Assembly: GCF_018688355.1 (NCBI RefSeq)
Contig: NZ_CP061317.1
Location: 1,496,091 to 1,560,090 of the forward strand
Direction of reading: 5' to 3'
Source: Polynucleobacter sp. AP-Elch-400A-B2
GTDB lineage: Bacteria; Pseudomonadota; Gammaproteobacteria; Burkholderiales; Burkholderiaceae
Length of the DNA stretch: 64,000 bases
Shown: positions 40,141 to 49,406 of the stretch, piece after piece
Layout: each line of letters opens with the position of its first letter
How positions within the stretch are numbered: position 1 is the first letter of the stretch
Translations under genes and position numbers: made by a program
The notes under the pieces: model-generated
The model's database searches: none
What the model was told of the DNA's origin: nothing
The model's input: the letters and a program-made list of their open reading frames with translations, nothing else

Positions 40141-41945
40141 TAGTCGTCTACCTGCAAAATGGCTAAGAAGGCTTCCTGCGGAATCTCCACATTACCCACC
40201 TGCTTCATGCGTTTCTTACCTTCTTTTTGTTTCTCTAATAATTTACGCTTACGGGAAATATCACCACCGTAACATTTAGCTAATACGTTCTTACGCAATG
40301 CCTTGACGTTTTCACGAGCAACGATGTTGCTGCCAATTGCTGCCTGAATAGCCACATCAAACATTTGACGCGGAATAATGCCGCGCATCTTAGCGACTAC
40401 TTCACGACCACGGTGCTGACTGTTGCTGCGGTGAACAATCACCGATAGAGCATCAACTCGCTCGCTATTAATCAGGATGTCAACTTTAACCACATCAGCC
40501 GGACGATATTCCTTGAACTCATAGTCCATAGATGCATAGCCACGAGAAATAGATTTCATTTTGTCGAAGAAATCCAAGACAATCTCCGCCATCGGCAACT
40601 CATAAGTCAGCTTCACTTGGCGACCAAGGTAATTCATATCCATCTGAATACCGCGCTTACCAACGCACAGGGTAATAATCGCGCCCACATACTCTTGCGG
40701 CATATACAGATTGACTGTCACGATTGGCTCAAGAATCGTATTGATCTTGCTGGCCTCGGGCATCTTCGATGGGTTATCTACTGACAAGATACTGCCGTCA
40801 GATTGCTCCACCTGATACACCACCGTTGGCGCGGTGGTAATGAGATTCATACCGTACTGACGCTCTAAGCGCTCTTGCACGATCTCCATATGAAGCAGAC
40901 CCAAGAAGCCGCAACGGAATCCAAAACCAAGTGCTTGTGATACCTCTGGCTCATACAAGAGCGAGGCATCATTTAACTGCAGCTTCTCTAAAGACTCACG
41001 GAGTTGATCGTATTCGCTCGACTCTACTGGGTAAAGTCCAGCAAACACCTGAGGCTTGACCTCTTTAAAACCTGGAAGTGGTGCTGTTGCAGGAATGCGA
41101 CCCTGCTGCCCCGGGGTATGCGTGACCGTATCACCCACCTTGGCAGCCTTTAATTCTTTAATGCCCGCAATGACGAAGCCTACCTGACCGGCAGACAACT
41201 CTGGGCGGTCTACAGACTTTGGACTAAAGACACCAACATGCTCAACTAAATGACTCGAGCCATTGGACATCAAGGTAATTTTTTCTTTTGGCTTGAGAGT
41301 GCCGTTTACGACACGCACTAACATCACTACACCAACATAATTATCAAACCACGAATCGATAATCAATGCTTGCAATGGATCTGTTGCGCTACCTTTTGGC
41401 GGAGGCACGCGTGCAATCATTTCTTCGATGACATCCTGCACACCTAATCCCGTTTTAGCTGAACAGGTCACCGCTTCAGATGCATCAATACCAATGACAT
41501 CTTCAATCTCTTGTTTCGCGCGCTCAGGATCAGCCTGTGGCAAATCAATCTTATTGAGCACGGGCACCACTTCAACACCTAACTCTAGGGCCATGTAGCA
41601 GTTAGCGACTGTTTGGGCTTCAACGCCTTGACTGGCATCGACCACTAGTAATGCACCTTCGCATGCTGACAAAGAGCGGCTAACCTCATAGGAGAAATCA
41701 ACGTGTCCCGGGGTATCAATCAAATTGATGTTGTAGGTTTTACCGTCCTTAGATTTATAACTCAGCGCTGCAGTTTGGGCTTTAATAGTGATGCCACGCT
41801 CACGTTCGATATCCATCGAATCCAGAACCTGGGCTTCCATTTCACGATCAGAGAGACCGCCACAGAGTTGAATAATGCGATCAGCAAGCGTTGATTTGCC
41901 GTGATCAATATGGGCGATGATAGAAAAATTGCGGATTAAATCCAT
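40140..41945 (-). CDS. lepA: Elongation factor 4 (LepA)
   Basis: 601 residues from the ATG at 41945. G1 AHIDHGKSTLADR, G3 DTPGHVDF, G4 NKIDLP, EF-G-like domains II, III and V, and the LepA-specific C-terminal domain (CYGGDISRKRKLLEKQKEGKK split motif). A translational GTPase that back-translocates or assists initiation. Translationally coupled to lepB. Confidence 0.98.
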   Translation of the reverse strand: MDLIRNFSIIAHIDHGKSTLADRIIQLCGGLSDREMEAQVLDSMDIERERGITIKAQTAALSYKSKDGKTYNINLIDTPGHVDFSYEVSRSLSACEGALLVVDASQGVEAQTVANCYMALELGVEVVPVLNKIDLPQADPERAKQEIEDVIGIDASEAVTCSAKTGLGVQDVIEEMIARVPPPKGSATDPLQALIIDSWFDNYVGVVMLVRVVNGTLKPKEKITLMSNGSSHLVEHVGVFSPKSVDRPELSAGQVGFVIAGIKELKAAKVGDTVTHTPGQQGRIPATAPLPGFKEVKPQVFAGLYPVESSEYDQLRESLEKLQLNDASLLYEPEVSQALGFGFRCGFLGLLHMEIVQERLERQYGMNLITTAPTVVYQVEQSDGSILSVDNPSKMPEASKINTILEPIVTVNLYMPQEYVGAIITLCVGKRGIQMDMNYLGRQVKLTYELPMAEIVLDFFDKMKSISRGYASMDYEFKEYRPADVVKVDILINSERVDALSVIVHRSNSQHRGREVVAKMRGIIPRQMFDVAIQAAIGSNIVARENVKALRKNVLAKCYGGDISRKRKLLEKQKEGKKRMKQVGNVEIPQEAFLAILQVDD

Positions 41946-42089
41946 AGCGTCTTGTGTAGTCTTCAAAAAACGCCTTGTCAGAACGCACCACGATGATGCG
42001 CTGCAAAAAGTCGTCTTGGGATGATTGTAATGGGTGGCGCCAAATTAGCGCCAAACCCCCTTATTTCATCCAAAAAACAAGGTTTTGGC

Positions 42090-43538
42090 TTATTTTGGCC
42101 TTACCGGAATAATCAGAGTGCTATCAGCCCGACGTACAAAGACCGGAACTGACTTATTGGCATCCAAACCATTTACAAGACCCTCAAACTGCTTTACCCC
42201 AGTGATATCGGCATCAGCAATTCGGATGATGACGTCCCCAGGGCGCACCCCTGAGCGCGCTAAGGGGCCATCCCCTAGGCCGGTAACCTCAACGCCTCCG
42301 CGGATGTTGAGCTCTTTTTTCTTGCTATCTGAGAGTTCAGAAACTACCACCCCAAGAGAATTGGCGTTTCCACCGGCTGAACCTGAGTTGTCGGACTTCT
42401 TCACAGCGGCTTGACCTACTTCGGTATCCACCACAGAGACCATCAAGTCCTTAGTGGAGCCTTTACGCCAAACCTGAACGTTAGCGCTGGTTCCTGGCTT
42501 GGTTTCCCCAACAGCTCTTGGTAGGTCAGTGGATTTGCCAATATCACGACCATTAAAGCTCAGAATCACGTCCCCAGACTCAATGCCGCCCGCCGCCGCC
42601 GGGCCGCCTGGCTCAACATTTCGAACGAAGGCGCCACGAGGCTTACCTAGACCCAAGCTCTCTGCAATCTCTTTAGTCATCTCACCCAAAGCGACGCCAA
42701 TCCGGCCACGAGTCATTTTTCCATTGGTACGCAACTGCTCTGCAACCCGCATTGCTTCATCAATGGGAATGGCAAAAGAAATACCCATATATCCACCAGA
42801 GCGACTAAAGATTTGCGAGTTAATACCAATCACCTGTCCGGCTGTATTTAATAGCGGTCCACCCGAGTTGCCAGGATTCACAGCGACGTCAGTCTGAATG
42901 AAGGGTAAGTAATCCCCGGTATCACGGCTCTTGGCAGACACGATGCCAGCAGTCACGGTGTTTTCTAGGCCAAATGGGGAGCCAATTGCTAATACCCATT
43001 CACCTACCCTCACTCGAGAAGAGTCACCTAGTGGCAACTTAGGCAAATCACGTGCATCGATTTTGACTACCGCCATATCGGTTCGCTTATCCATACCCAA
43101 CAACTTGGCTTTGTACTCGCGCTTGTCCGTCAAGGTGACGTAGATGGTATTCGCGCCCTCGACAACGTGGGCATTCGTCAAAATTAAGCCATTGGATTCA
43201 ATAATGAAGCCAGAGCCTACGCCGCGATCAGCCTCTTGAGGCTTACCAGGATTAGGTTGCGCTTGCTTAGGCCCGCCAGGCAATCCTGGCATAGGCACAC
43301 CAAAGAAACGACGGAAAAACTCCGCCTGATCCTCAGGCATCCCCGGAATACCCCCCTGAGCTTGCTGCTGCATTACTTTTTCAGTAGTTCGGATATTCAC
43401 CACAGCAGGACTAGCCCGCTCAACCAAGTCGGCAAAGTCAGGAATGGAGACACGTGGACTCTGGGCATAGGCCTGGGGGATAAGCGCGATTTGCCCCAAG
43501 CTAAACATAGCCAAGAACGCAATAAGATACTTTTTCAT
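42090..43538 (-). CDS. Periplasmic Do-family serine protease (DegQ/MucD)
   Basis: 482 residues from the ATG at 43538. Signal peptide MKKYLIAFLAMFSLGQIALI ending QAYAQ. Trypsin-like domain with His (ILTNAHVVEG), Asp (DKRTDMAVVKID) and Ser (NPGNSGGPLL), followed by two PDZ domains (about 285-370 and 400-475). A periplasmic chaperone-protease for damaged envelope proteins. In related genera a sigma-E/anti-sigma set sits between fabF and this gene. Here only ~70 nt separate them. Confidence 0.93.
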   Translation of the reverse strand: MKKYLIAFLAMFSLGQIALIPQAYAQSPRVSIPDFADLVERASPAVVNIRTTEKVMQQQAQGGIPGMPEDQAEFFRRFFGVPMPGLPGGPKQAQPNPGKPQEADRGVGSGFIIESNGLILTNAHVVEGANTIYVTLTDKREYKAKLLGMDKRTDMAVVKIDARDLPKLPLGDSSRVRVGEWVLAIGSPFGLENTVTAGIVSAKSRDTGDYLPFIQTDVAVNPGNSGGPLLNTAGQVIGINSQIFSRSGGYMGISFAIPIDEAMRVAEQLRTNGKMTRGRIGVALGEMTKEIAESLGLGKPRGAFVRNVEPGGPAAAGGIESGDVILSFNGRDIGKSTDLPRAVGETKPGTSANVQVWRKGSTKDLMVSVVDTEVGQAAVKKSDNSGSAGGNANSLGVVVSELSDSKKKELNIRGGVEVTGLGDGPLARSGVRPGDVIIRIADADITGVKQFEGLVNGLDANKSVPVFVRRADSTLIIPVRPK

Positions 43539-43594
43539 AGTGCTATAGACCTGCTTGGTAAAAACCAATAATTAAAGAAAAGAGGGAAGAAACT

Positions 43595-43614
43595 ACCTAA
43601 TAAGAATATTAGGT
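43595..43614 (-). terminator. Short inverted repeat at the fabF 3' end
   Basis: A perfect 8-bp stem ACCTAATA/TATTAGGT with a 4-nt loop that contains or abuts the fabF TAA stop. It is A+T-rich with no strong U-tract, so it may be a weak terminator or mRNA 3'-end structure. Confidence 0.35.
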
Positions 43615-44856
43615 CAGTTTGCCAAAAATCAAGGTACCGTTAGTACCCCCAAAGCCAAAGTTGTTTTTCACGGCATGGTCAATCTTCACATCGCGAGCAG
43701 TATTGGCGCAGTAGTCCAAATCACACTCTGGATCTTGATTGAAGATATTGATTGTTGGTGGAGATTTCTGGTTGTGCAGCGCCAGAATAGTAAAGACAGA
43801 CTCTAAGCCGCCAGCACCACCTAAGAGGTGACCGGTCATCGATTTAGTAGAGTTAATCAATGTCTTCCTAGCGTGATCGCCAAGGGCAGCTTTAATCGCA
43901 CCGGTTTCATTCTTATCACCTAAAGGTGTAGAAGTACCGTGTGCGTTGATGTATTGAATTTGATCTGGATTTAAACCGGCATCGCGCATGGCGTTGACCA
44001 TACAGCGACGTGGGCCATCCATATTTGGGGCAGTCATGTGATATGCATCACCACTCATACCAAAGCCCAAGAGCTCGCAGTAGATTTTTGCACCACGTGC
44101 TTTAGCATGCTCGTATTCTTCTAGCACCACAACACCTGCACCCTCACCTAGAACGAAACCATCACGGTCTCTGTCCCATGGGCGTGAAGCAGTTGCAGGA
44201 TCATCGTTGCGAGTGGATAGTGCACGAGCTGAGGCAAAGCCACCAACGCCCAATGCAGAGATAGTGGATTCAGCCCCACCAGCAACCATCACATCAGCAT
44301 CGCCATACTGAATTAAGCGTGCTGCCAAACCAATGCTGTGTAAGCCAGTAGTGCAAGCTGTAACTGCAGCCACGTTTGGCCCCTTAAGACCAAACAAGAT
44401 GCTGAGATGACCAGAAATCATATTAATGATTGAGCCTGGCACAAAAAATGGAGAGATGCGACGAGGGCCGCGAGCTAATAATTCAGCGCCAGTCTCTTCA
44501 ATCATCGGCAAACCGCCAATGCCTGAGCCAACCATGACGCCTACACGCTCCGCGTTCTCTTCGGTTATCTGTAAACCACTGTCACGAATCGCTTGCGTAC
44601 CAGCTGCGATACCGAAATGGATAAAGGTATCCATATGGCGCGCCTCTTTGGCAGAAACATATTCTTCGACATTGAAATCTTTCACCTCACCAGCGAAATG
44701 CACGCTGAGCGGAGTATGGTCAAACTTCGTGATGGTAGCAATGCCTGATTTGCCCGCGAGCAAATTAGACCAAGCTACATCAACCGAGTTACCAACTGGT
44801 GAAATCAGGCCTAGGCCGGTAACAACAACCCGGCGGCGGCCATTTGATGCTGACAC
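43609..44856 (-). CDS. fabF: 3-oxoacyl-ACP synthase II
   Basis: 415 residues, starting with GTG at 44856. Thiolase fold with catalytic Cys in AAVTACTTGLHS, His in NAHGTSTPLGDKNE and His in GHLLGGAGG. It elongates acyl-ACP by malonyl-ACP condensation, including the temperature-responsive C16:1 to C18:1 step. It follows acpP. Confidence 0.97.
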   Translation of the reverse strand: MSASNGRRRVVVTGLGLISPVGNSVDVAWSNLLAGKSGIATITKFDHTPLSVHFAGEVKDFNVEEYVSAKEARHMDTFIHFGIAAGTQAIRDSGLQITEENAERVGVMVGSGIGGLPMIEETGAELLARGPRRISPFFVPGSIINMISGHLSILFGLKGPNVAAVTACTTGLHSIGLAARLIQYGDADVMVAGGAESTISALGVGGFASARALSTRNDDPATASRPWDRDRDGFVLGEGAGVVVLEEYEHAKARGAKIYCELLGFGMSGDAYHMTAPNMDGPRRCMVNAMRDAGLNPDQIQYINAHGTSTPLGDKNETGAIKAALGDHARKTLINSTKSMTGHLLGGAGGLESVFTILALHNQKSPPTINIFNQDPECDLDYCANTARDVKIDHAVKNNFGFGGTNGTLIFGKLT

Positions 44857-44884
44857 AGTAATAGCTTTTAACTAAGCTAGGGAA

Positions 44885-45124
44885 TTAACCCTGAGCTTTT
44901 GACTGAGCAAAATCGATAGCAAGCTGAACAGTAGTAATTTTCTCAGCTTCTTCATCCGGAATTTCAATCCCGAACTCATCTTCCAAAGCCATTACCAATT
45001 CAACAGTGTCAAGAGAGTCCGCGCCTAAGTCATTCACAAAAGAAGATTCATTCTTGATCTCTGCTTCTGCGACGCCCAATTGCTCAGCGACGATCTTCTT
45101 AACGCGTTGTTCGATGTTATCCAT
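44885..45124 (-). CDS. acpP: Acyl carrier protein
   Basis: 79 residues from the ATG at 45124 with GGGGGA upstream. Helix I MDNIEQRVKKIVAEQLG, the phosphopantetheine site in LGADSLDTVELVMALE (Ser37), strongly acidic. It is the carrier for all fab enzymes of this cluster. AcpS is in the same strand block. Confidence 0.98.
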   Translation of the reverse strand: MDNIEQRVKKIVAEQLGVAEAEIKNESSFVNDLGADSLDTVELVMALEDEFGIEIPDEEAEKITTVQLAIDFAQSKAQG

Positions 45125-45226
45125 TAATTCCCCCAAGGGTTGTAAAAAAACGATGAAAAGGATTTTATCAGCTTGGCAGGCTAAATTAGTAAATCCGCCA
45201 AAAAATGATCAATTCCTGCTTTGTTT

Positions 45227-45970
45227 TTAGGCTAAATAGAGTCCGCCATTGACATGTAAGGTATTTCCAGTGATATATCCGGCCGCTGGAGAGGCTAAAA
45301 ACGCCACTGCCTGGGCTACATCTTCTGGGCTACCCAGACGTGCCAAAGGAATATTGGCTTTTAGGGCATTTTGCTGCTCTTCACTCAAAGCACGGGTCAT
45401 ATCTGTATCAATAAAGCCGGGGGCTACACAATTCACAGTGATATTGCGACTACCGATTTCGCGGGCCAAAGCACGGGTCATACCTGAAACACCGGATTTT
45501 GCGGCAGCGTAATTAGCCTGCCCAGGGTTGCCCATATGACCAACAATCGAGGTGATATTAATAATGCGGCCAGCGCGCGCTTTCATCATAGGTCGCATCA
45601 CCGCCTGCGACAAACGGAAAACCGCACTTAAGTTGGTATCGATCACATCGGTCCACTCATCTGTTTTCATGCGCATCGCTAGGTTATCGCGAGTGATGCC
45701 TGCGTTATTGACCAAAATACTGATACCGCCAAAATCTTTGACTATCAAATCAATAATGTCTTCGCAAGCTTTTGGATCGGTCACATTCAATACCTCACCA
45801 CGACCACCACTCGCTTGTAAACGGGTGTTGATAGCCTTAGCGCCATCTGCAGAAGTGGCAGTACCAATTACCTTGGCACCACATTTCACTAGCTCGTCCG
45901 CAATGGCTTGGCCAATACCGCGCGATGCGCCGGTCACTAATGCAATTTGTCCACTTAAGTCGAGATTCAT
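45227..45970 (-). CDS. fabG: 3-oxoacyl-ACP reductase
   Basis: 247 residues, classical SDR. NADPH motif ALVTGASRGIGQAIAD, NNAGITRDNLAMRMK, catalytic Ser-Tyr-Lys with INITSIVGHMGNPGQANYAAAK. It reduces beta-ketoacyl-ACP. Lies between fabD and acpP. Confidence 0.97.
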   Translation of the reverse strand: MNLDLSGQIALVTGASRGIGQAIADELVKCGAKVIGTATSADGAKAINTRLQASGGRGEVLNVTDPKACEDIIDLIVKDFGGISILVNNAGITRDNLAMRMKTDEWTDVIDTNLSAVFRLSQAVMRPMMKARAGRIINITSIVGHMGNPGQANYAAAKSGVSGMTRALAREIGSRNITVNCVAPGFIDTDMTRALSEEQQNALKANIPLARLGSPEDVAQAVAFLASPAAGYITGNTLHVNGGLYLA

Positions 45971-46021
45971 ATTTGTCTTCCGTTCTTTATTTCGTATTTC
46001 TTCTATTGCTGATTCGTATTA

Positions 46022-46957
46022 TTACTTTACGGCAGCCAATGCCTCATTGAGGCTGACCTCATCGAAGATAGGCAGCCCAACAACATTTTCATTGATGCGC
46101 TTAGTTAATCCAGCCAATACCTTGCCAGGACCGCATTCAACCACTTGAGTAATTCCCTGCTGCGCCATCGCATTAATTGTCTCTTGCCAACGCACAGGCT
46201 TGGCAGCTTGACGCACTAAAGCATCCTTGATGGCTGCTGGGTCATTTAATACATTGACATCCACGTTATTGACTACAGAGATAGTCGGGACTTTAAATTC
46301 AATATCAGCCAAGTAGCCTTTGAGTTTTTCAGAAGCAGGTTGTAGCAATGATGAATGAAATGGTGCGGATACGGGCAATGGCAAAGCACGCTTTGCGCCA
46401 GCTGCCTTGAGTAATTCACAAGCCTTGGTCACTGCATCACTACCGCCAGCAATCACTACTTGCCCTGGAGCATTAAAGTTTACGGCCTCCACTACGCCAC
46501 CAGAGGCTGCAGCAGCCTCAGCACAAACCGTCTTCACTATCGCATCATCTAAGCCCAAGATTGCGGCCATACCGCCAGTGCCAACAGGTACTGCTGTTTG
46601 CATAGCTTGCGCACGAAAGCGCACCAAAGGTACGGCATCTTTAAAGGCAATTACGCCTGAAGCAACCAATGCAGAGTACTCACCCAAACTATGACCAGCC
46701 ATCATTTTGGGAACGGCGCCACCAGAAGCTAACCAAGCGCGATAAAACGCAATCGCTGCAGTCAGCATCACAGGTTGTGTATTAGTGGTTAAGGACAATG
46801 CCTCAGCGGGGCCATCAGCAATGAGTTTTGCAACATCTTCACCTAAAGCTTCTGAAGCTTCCTGCAAAGTCGCGCGGACTTCAGGGCGATCAGCAATGGT
46901 GTTGAGCATCCCAACAGATTGGGAACCTTGGCCAGGGAATACAAATGCAAATGTCAT
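46022..46957 (-). CDS. fabD: Malonyl-CoA:ACP transacylase
   Basis: 311 residues. FAFVFPGQGSQSVGML start, nucleophile Ser in AGHSLGEYSAL near residue 92, and partner His in PVSAPFHSSLLQ near 200. It loads malonyl groups on AcpP. A 13-bp tandem repeat fills much of the gap to the upstream fabH. Confidence 0.97.
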   Translation of the reverse strand: MTFAFVFPGQGSQSVGMLNTIADRPEVRATLQEASEALGEDVAKLIADGPAEALSLTTNTQPVMLTAAIAFYRAWLASGGAVPKMMAGHSLGEYSALVASGVIAFKDAVPLVRFRAQAMQTAVPVGTGGMAAILGLDDAIVKTVCAEAAAASGGVVEAVNFNAPGQVVIAGGSDAVTKACELLKAAGAKRALPLPVSAPFHSSLLQPASEKLKGYLADIEFKVPTISVVNNVDVNVLNDPAAIKDALVRQAAKPVRWQETINAMAQQGITQVVECGPGKVLAGLTKRINENVVGLPIFDEVSLNEALAAVK

Positions 46958-46995
46958 AGGATTAATCGCTGAATAATAGTTGTGAATGTATTTTT

Positions 46996-47047
46996 AGCTT
47001 TTGTGCTTTGCTTTAGTGTTTTGCTTTAGTACTTCGCTTTAGTACTT
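46996..47047. repeat. Four tandem copies of a 13-bp unit spanning the fabH stop
   Basis: Plus-strand units at 46996-47008, 47009-47021, 47022-47034 and 47035-47047. The consensus is roughly TGCTTTAGTACTT, the last two copies differing at one base. The fabH TAA lies within the copy nearest fabH, and the others extend into the fabH-fabD spacer. Confidence 0.85.
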
Positions 47048-48025
47048 TACAACTGCTGCGCCCCAAGCAAAACCGCCGCCCACACCCTCTAGCAAGAGAT
47101 GTTGACCACGTTGAATTTGACCAGAGCGCACGCCAACATCGAGCGCAAGCGGAATAGAAGCAGCAGAAGTATTGCCATGTTCATGGACAGTCACAATGAC
47201 TTTATCCATTGACATGCCCATCTTGCGAGCCGTGCTCTCCATAATGCGGATATTGGCTTGGTGTGGCACCAACCAATCAATTTGCTCTGGTTTGAGATTG
47301 GCCTTTTCTAAAGCCTCATGAGCGACTTGCTCAAGTACTTTGACAGCCAACTTAAACACTGCAGGGCCATCCATAGTTAAGTAAGCAGTTCCCTCAACCC
47401 CACCCTGCTTAGCGCGCCCTGGCACACACAGAATATCGCGTTGACTACCATCCGCATGTAAGGCTGTTGCCAAAATACCTGGCTCTTTCGAAGCTTCGAG
47501 AACCACTGCCCCAGCACCATCACCAAACAAAACAGAAGTAGTGCGATCTTGGAAATCCAAAATGCGAGAGAAAGTTTCTGCACCGAGAACTAATACTTTT
47601 TTGTAAGTGCCCGTACGAATAAATGCATCCGCAATTGCGAGAGCATAAGTAAAGCCAGCACAGACTGCCTGGACATCGAATGCTGCGCAATTGGTATGAG
47701 CGCCCAACTTGTCTTGCACTACGCAAGCCGTGCTGGGGAAGCCACCCAAATGATCGGGTGTCGATGTTGCCAAAATAATCAAATCGAGATCTTCAGAAGT
47801 ACAGCCAGCCGCCTCTAATGCCGCTTGGGCTGCCTTGACTGCCAGATCACTCGTGAGTTGATTTTCTGCAGCAAAGTGACGAGCAGAAATTCCGCTGCGA
47901 GTCACGATCCACTCATCACTAGTTTCAAGACCAATCTTCGCTAAACGTTCAACCAAGTCTTGATTGCTCAAACGCTGCTCCGGAAGATAACTTCCAGTTC
48001 CGGCTATCCGTGAATAAGTACTCAT
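47039..48025 (-). CDS. fabH: 3-oxoacyl-ACP synthase III
   Basis: 328 residues. RIAGTGSYLPEQ start, catalytic Cys in FDVQAVCAGFTYAL near 115, His in WLVPHQANIRI and Asn in HEHGNTSAASIPLAL. It starts fatty acid synthesis from acetyl-CoA and malonyl-ACP. Overlaps plsX by 4 bp, and its stop lies inside the 13-bp repeat array. Confidence 0.98.
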   Translation of the reverse strand: MSTYSRIAGTGSYLPEQRLSNQDLVERLAKIGLETSDEWIVTRSGISARHFAAENQLTSDLAVKAAQAALEAAGCTSEDLDLIILATSTPDHLGGFPSTACVVQDKLGAHTNCAAFDVQAVCAGFTYALAIADAFIRTGTYKKVLVLGAETFSRILDFQDRTTSVLFGDGAGAVVLEASKEPGILATALHADGSQRDILCVPGRAKQGGVEGTAYLTMDGPAVFKLAVKVLEQVAHEALEKANLKPEQIDWLVPHQANIRIMESTARKMGMSMDKVIVTVHEHGNTSAASIPLALDVGVRSGQIQRGQHLLLEGVGGGFAWGAAVVKY

Positions 48026-49038
48026 GATTGCTTTGTCTCCGCCGCAAAAGCTAGAGCGATCCGCTCTACCATGCGATTTTTTGCTGCTTCATATGCGCGC
48101 TCGAGCGCAAAACCAAATGCAAAACGATCCGCTGAACCGTGGCTCTTAATCACGCAACCACGTAAACCTAATAATACCGCCCCGTTATAGCGACGATGAT
48201 CCACGCGCTTGCGAACACGTAATAAGGGCACCATGGCACAGATCGCCATGAGTTTAGTCAGCCATGAGCGATTAAATTCTTGTTTAATTAGGCCGCTCAT
48301 CATCTTTGCTAAGCCTTCGCTAGCCTTGAGAACAACGTTACCCACAAAACCGTCGCACACCACGATATCCGTAGTGCCTTTAAAAATATCATTGCCTTCT
48401 ACATTGCCATAAAAGTTGAGATTTGTTTGGCGTAGCAACTCACTCGTCTGCTTCACTACTTCATTACCTTTAATTACTTCCTCGCCAATATTCAGAAGAC
48501 CGATGGAGGGATTTTGTGTACCATCGACTACTTGAACCATCACGTTAGCCATTTGTGCAAATTGCACCAAATGCATAGGCTCGCAGTCTGCGTTAGCGCC
48601 AAGATCCAACATCGTAGTACCGCGCCCTTTTTCATTCGGGATTGCAGTAGCAATTGCGGGACGATCCACACCATCCAGCGTTTTGAGAATGTAGCGAGAG
48701 ATGGCCATCAAGGCGCCAGTATTACCAGAGGAGATGATCGCGTCAGCCAGGCCTTCTTTAACCTGCTCGATGGCAACTCGCATGGAAGAATCTTTTTTAC
48801 GACGCAATGCCACCTCAATGGGGTCATCCATCAAGACGACTTCACTAGCGGAAATAATTTGAATGCGCTCCATAAGCGCTTTTGGAAATTGACTCAGGGC
48901 TTGCTCGAGCGACTCCGAATTGCCAACTAAAACAATCTTCACATCAGCATGTTTTTCGAGAAAATCGCAACAAGCGGGGACAGTAACGACTATCCCATGA
49001 TCTCCGCCCATAGCATCGATAGCAAGTGTGACACTCAT
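48022..49038 (-). CDS. plsX: Phosphate acyltransferase PlsX
   Basis: 338 residues. LAIDAMGGDHGIVVTVPAC start, SSGNTGALMAISRYIL, MLDLGANADCEP and VCDGFVGNVVLKASEG are PlsX motifs. It converts acyl-ACP to acyl-phosphate for PlsY in phospholipid synthesis. ATGA overlap with fabH, preceded by rpmF and a hairpin terminator. Confidence 0.97.
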   Translation of the reverse strand: MSVTLAIDAMGGDHGIVVTVPACCDFLEKHADVKIVLVGNSESLEQALSQFPKALMERIQIISASEVVLMDDPIEVALRRKKDSSMRVAIEQVKEGLADAIISSGNTGALMAISRYILKTLDGVDRPAIATAIPNEKGRGTTMLDLGANADCEPMHLVQFAQMANVMVQVVDGTQNPSIGLLNIGEEVIKGNEVVKQTSELLRQTNLNFYGNVEGNDIFKGTTDIVVCDGFVGNVVLKASEGLAKMMSGLIKQEFNRSWLTKLMAICAMVPLLRVRKRVDHRRYNGAVLLGLRGCVIKSHGSADRFAFGFALERAYEAAKNRMVERIALAFAAETKQS

Positions 49039-49068
49039 AAAATCAGGTATTGCTGCAAGTGGTTTTTT

Positions 49069-49101
49069 TAAAGAAAAAAGCGGCTTTAAATGGAGCCGCT
49101 T
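49069..49101 (-). terminator. Terminator/attenuator between rpmF and plsX
   Basis: Minus strand AGCGGCT (49094-49100) pairs with AGCCGCT (49079-49085), followed by TTTTTTCTTT. It would end most rpmF transcripts and let only part continue into plsX-fab. Confidence 0.75.
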
Positions 49102-49121
49102 CTATCTTTCAGACTAAAGAA

Positions 49122-49301
49122 TTAGTCGTTTTTTGTTTTAACAACTTTACGGCCACGGTAGTAGCCGTTTGGTGAAATGTGGTGGCGCAAATGAGCCTCA
49201 CCAGTTGTGGCTTCAACAGCCGTAGCAGGTGCGGTCAAAAAGTCGTGCGCACGGTGCATGCCACGTTTGGATGGGGATTTTTTATTCTGTTGGACGGCCA
49301 T
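49122..49301 (-). CDS. rpmF: 50S ribosomal protein L32
   Basis: 59 residues. MAVQQNKKSPSKRGMHRAHD is the L32 N-terminus, and HLRHHISPNGYYRGRKVV the C-terminal part. The second half has none of the four zinc Cys seen in some L32 proteins, i.e. the C-minus form usual in proteobacteria. AGGAG sits 6 nt upstream of the ATG. Located between yceD and plsX, as in E. coli. Confidence 0.97.
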   Translation of the reverse strand: MAVQQNKKSPSKRGMHRAHDFLTAPATAVEATTGEAHLRHHISPNGYYRGRKVVKTKND

Positions 49302-49375
49302 ATTGAACTCCTAAGCAAGGCGACATTCTAGCATGTAAATTGAGATAAATGCCTGATTGACTGATAAAGCAGATT

Positions 49376-49401
49376 TGAAAACCCACCCCTAAAGGGTGGG
49401 G
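49376..49401 (-). terminator. Hairpin between yceD and rpmF
   Basis: Minus strand CCCACCC / GGGTGGG with a 5-nt loop, followed by a short TTTTC. Only a weak U-tract, so partial termination is likely. Confidence 0.45.
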
Positions 49402-49406
49402 TTAAA

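Noticed and set aside
42033..42053. GGCGC repeat hairpin between lepA and degQ/mucD as terminator
   Set aside because: Stem is short and there is no T-run on either strand.
44426..44875. 149-residue plus-strand frame opposite the fabF 5' end
   Set aside because: Antisense to a complete, conserved gene; skewed amino acid content.
45552..46148. 198-residue plus-strand frame opposite fabG/fabD
   Set aside because: Antisense shadow of two well-supported fab genes with low-complexity composition.
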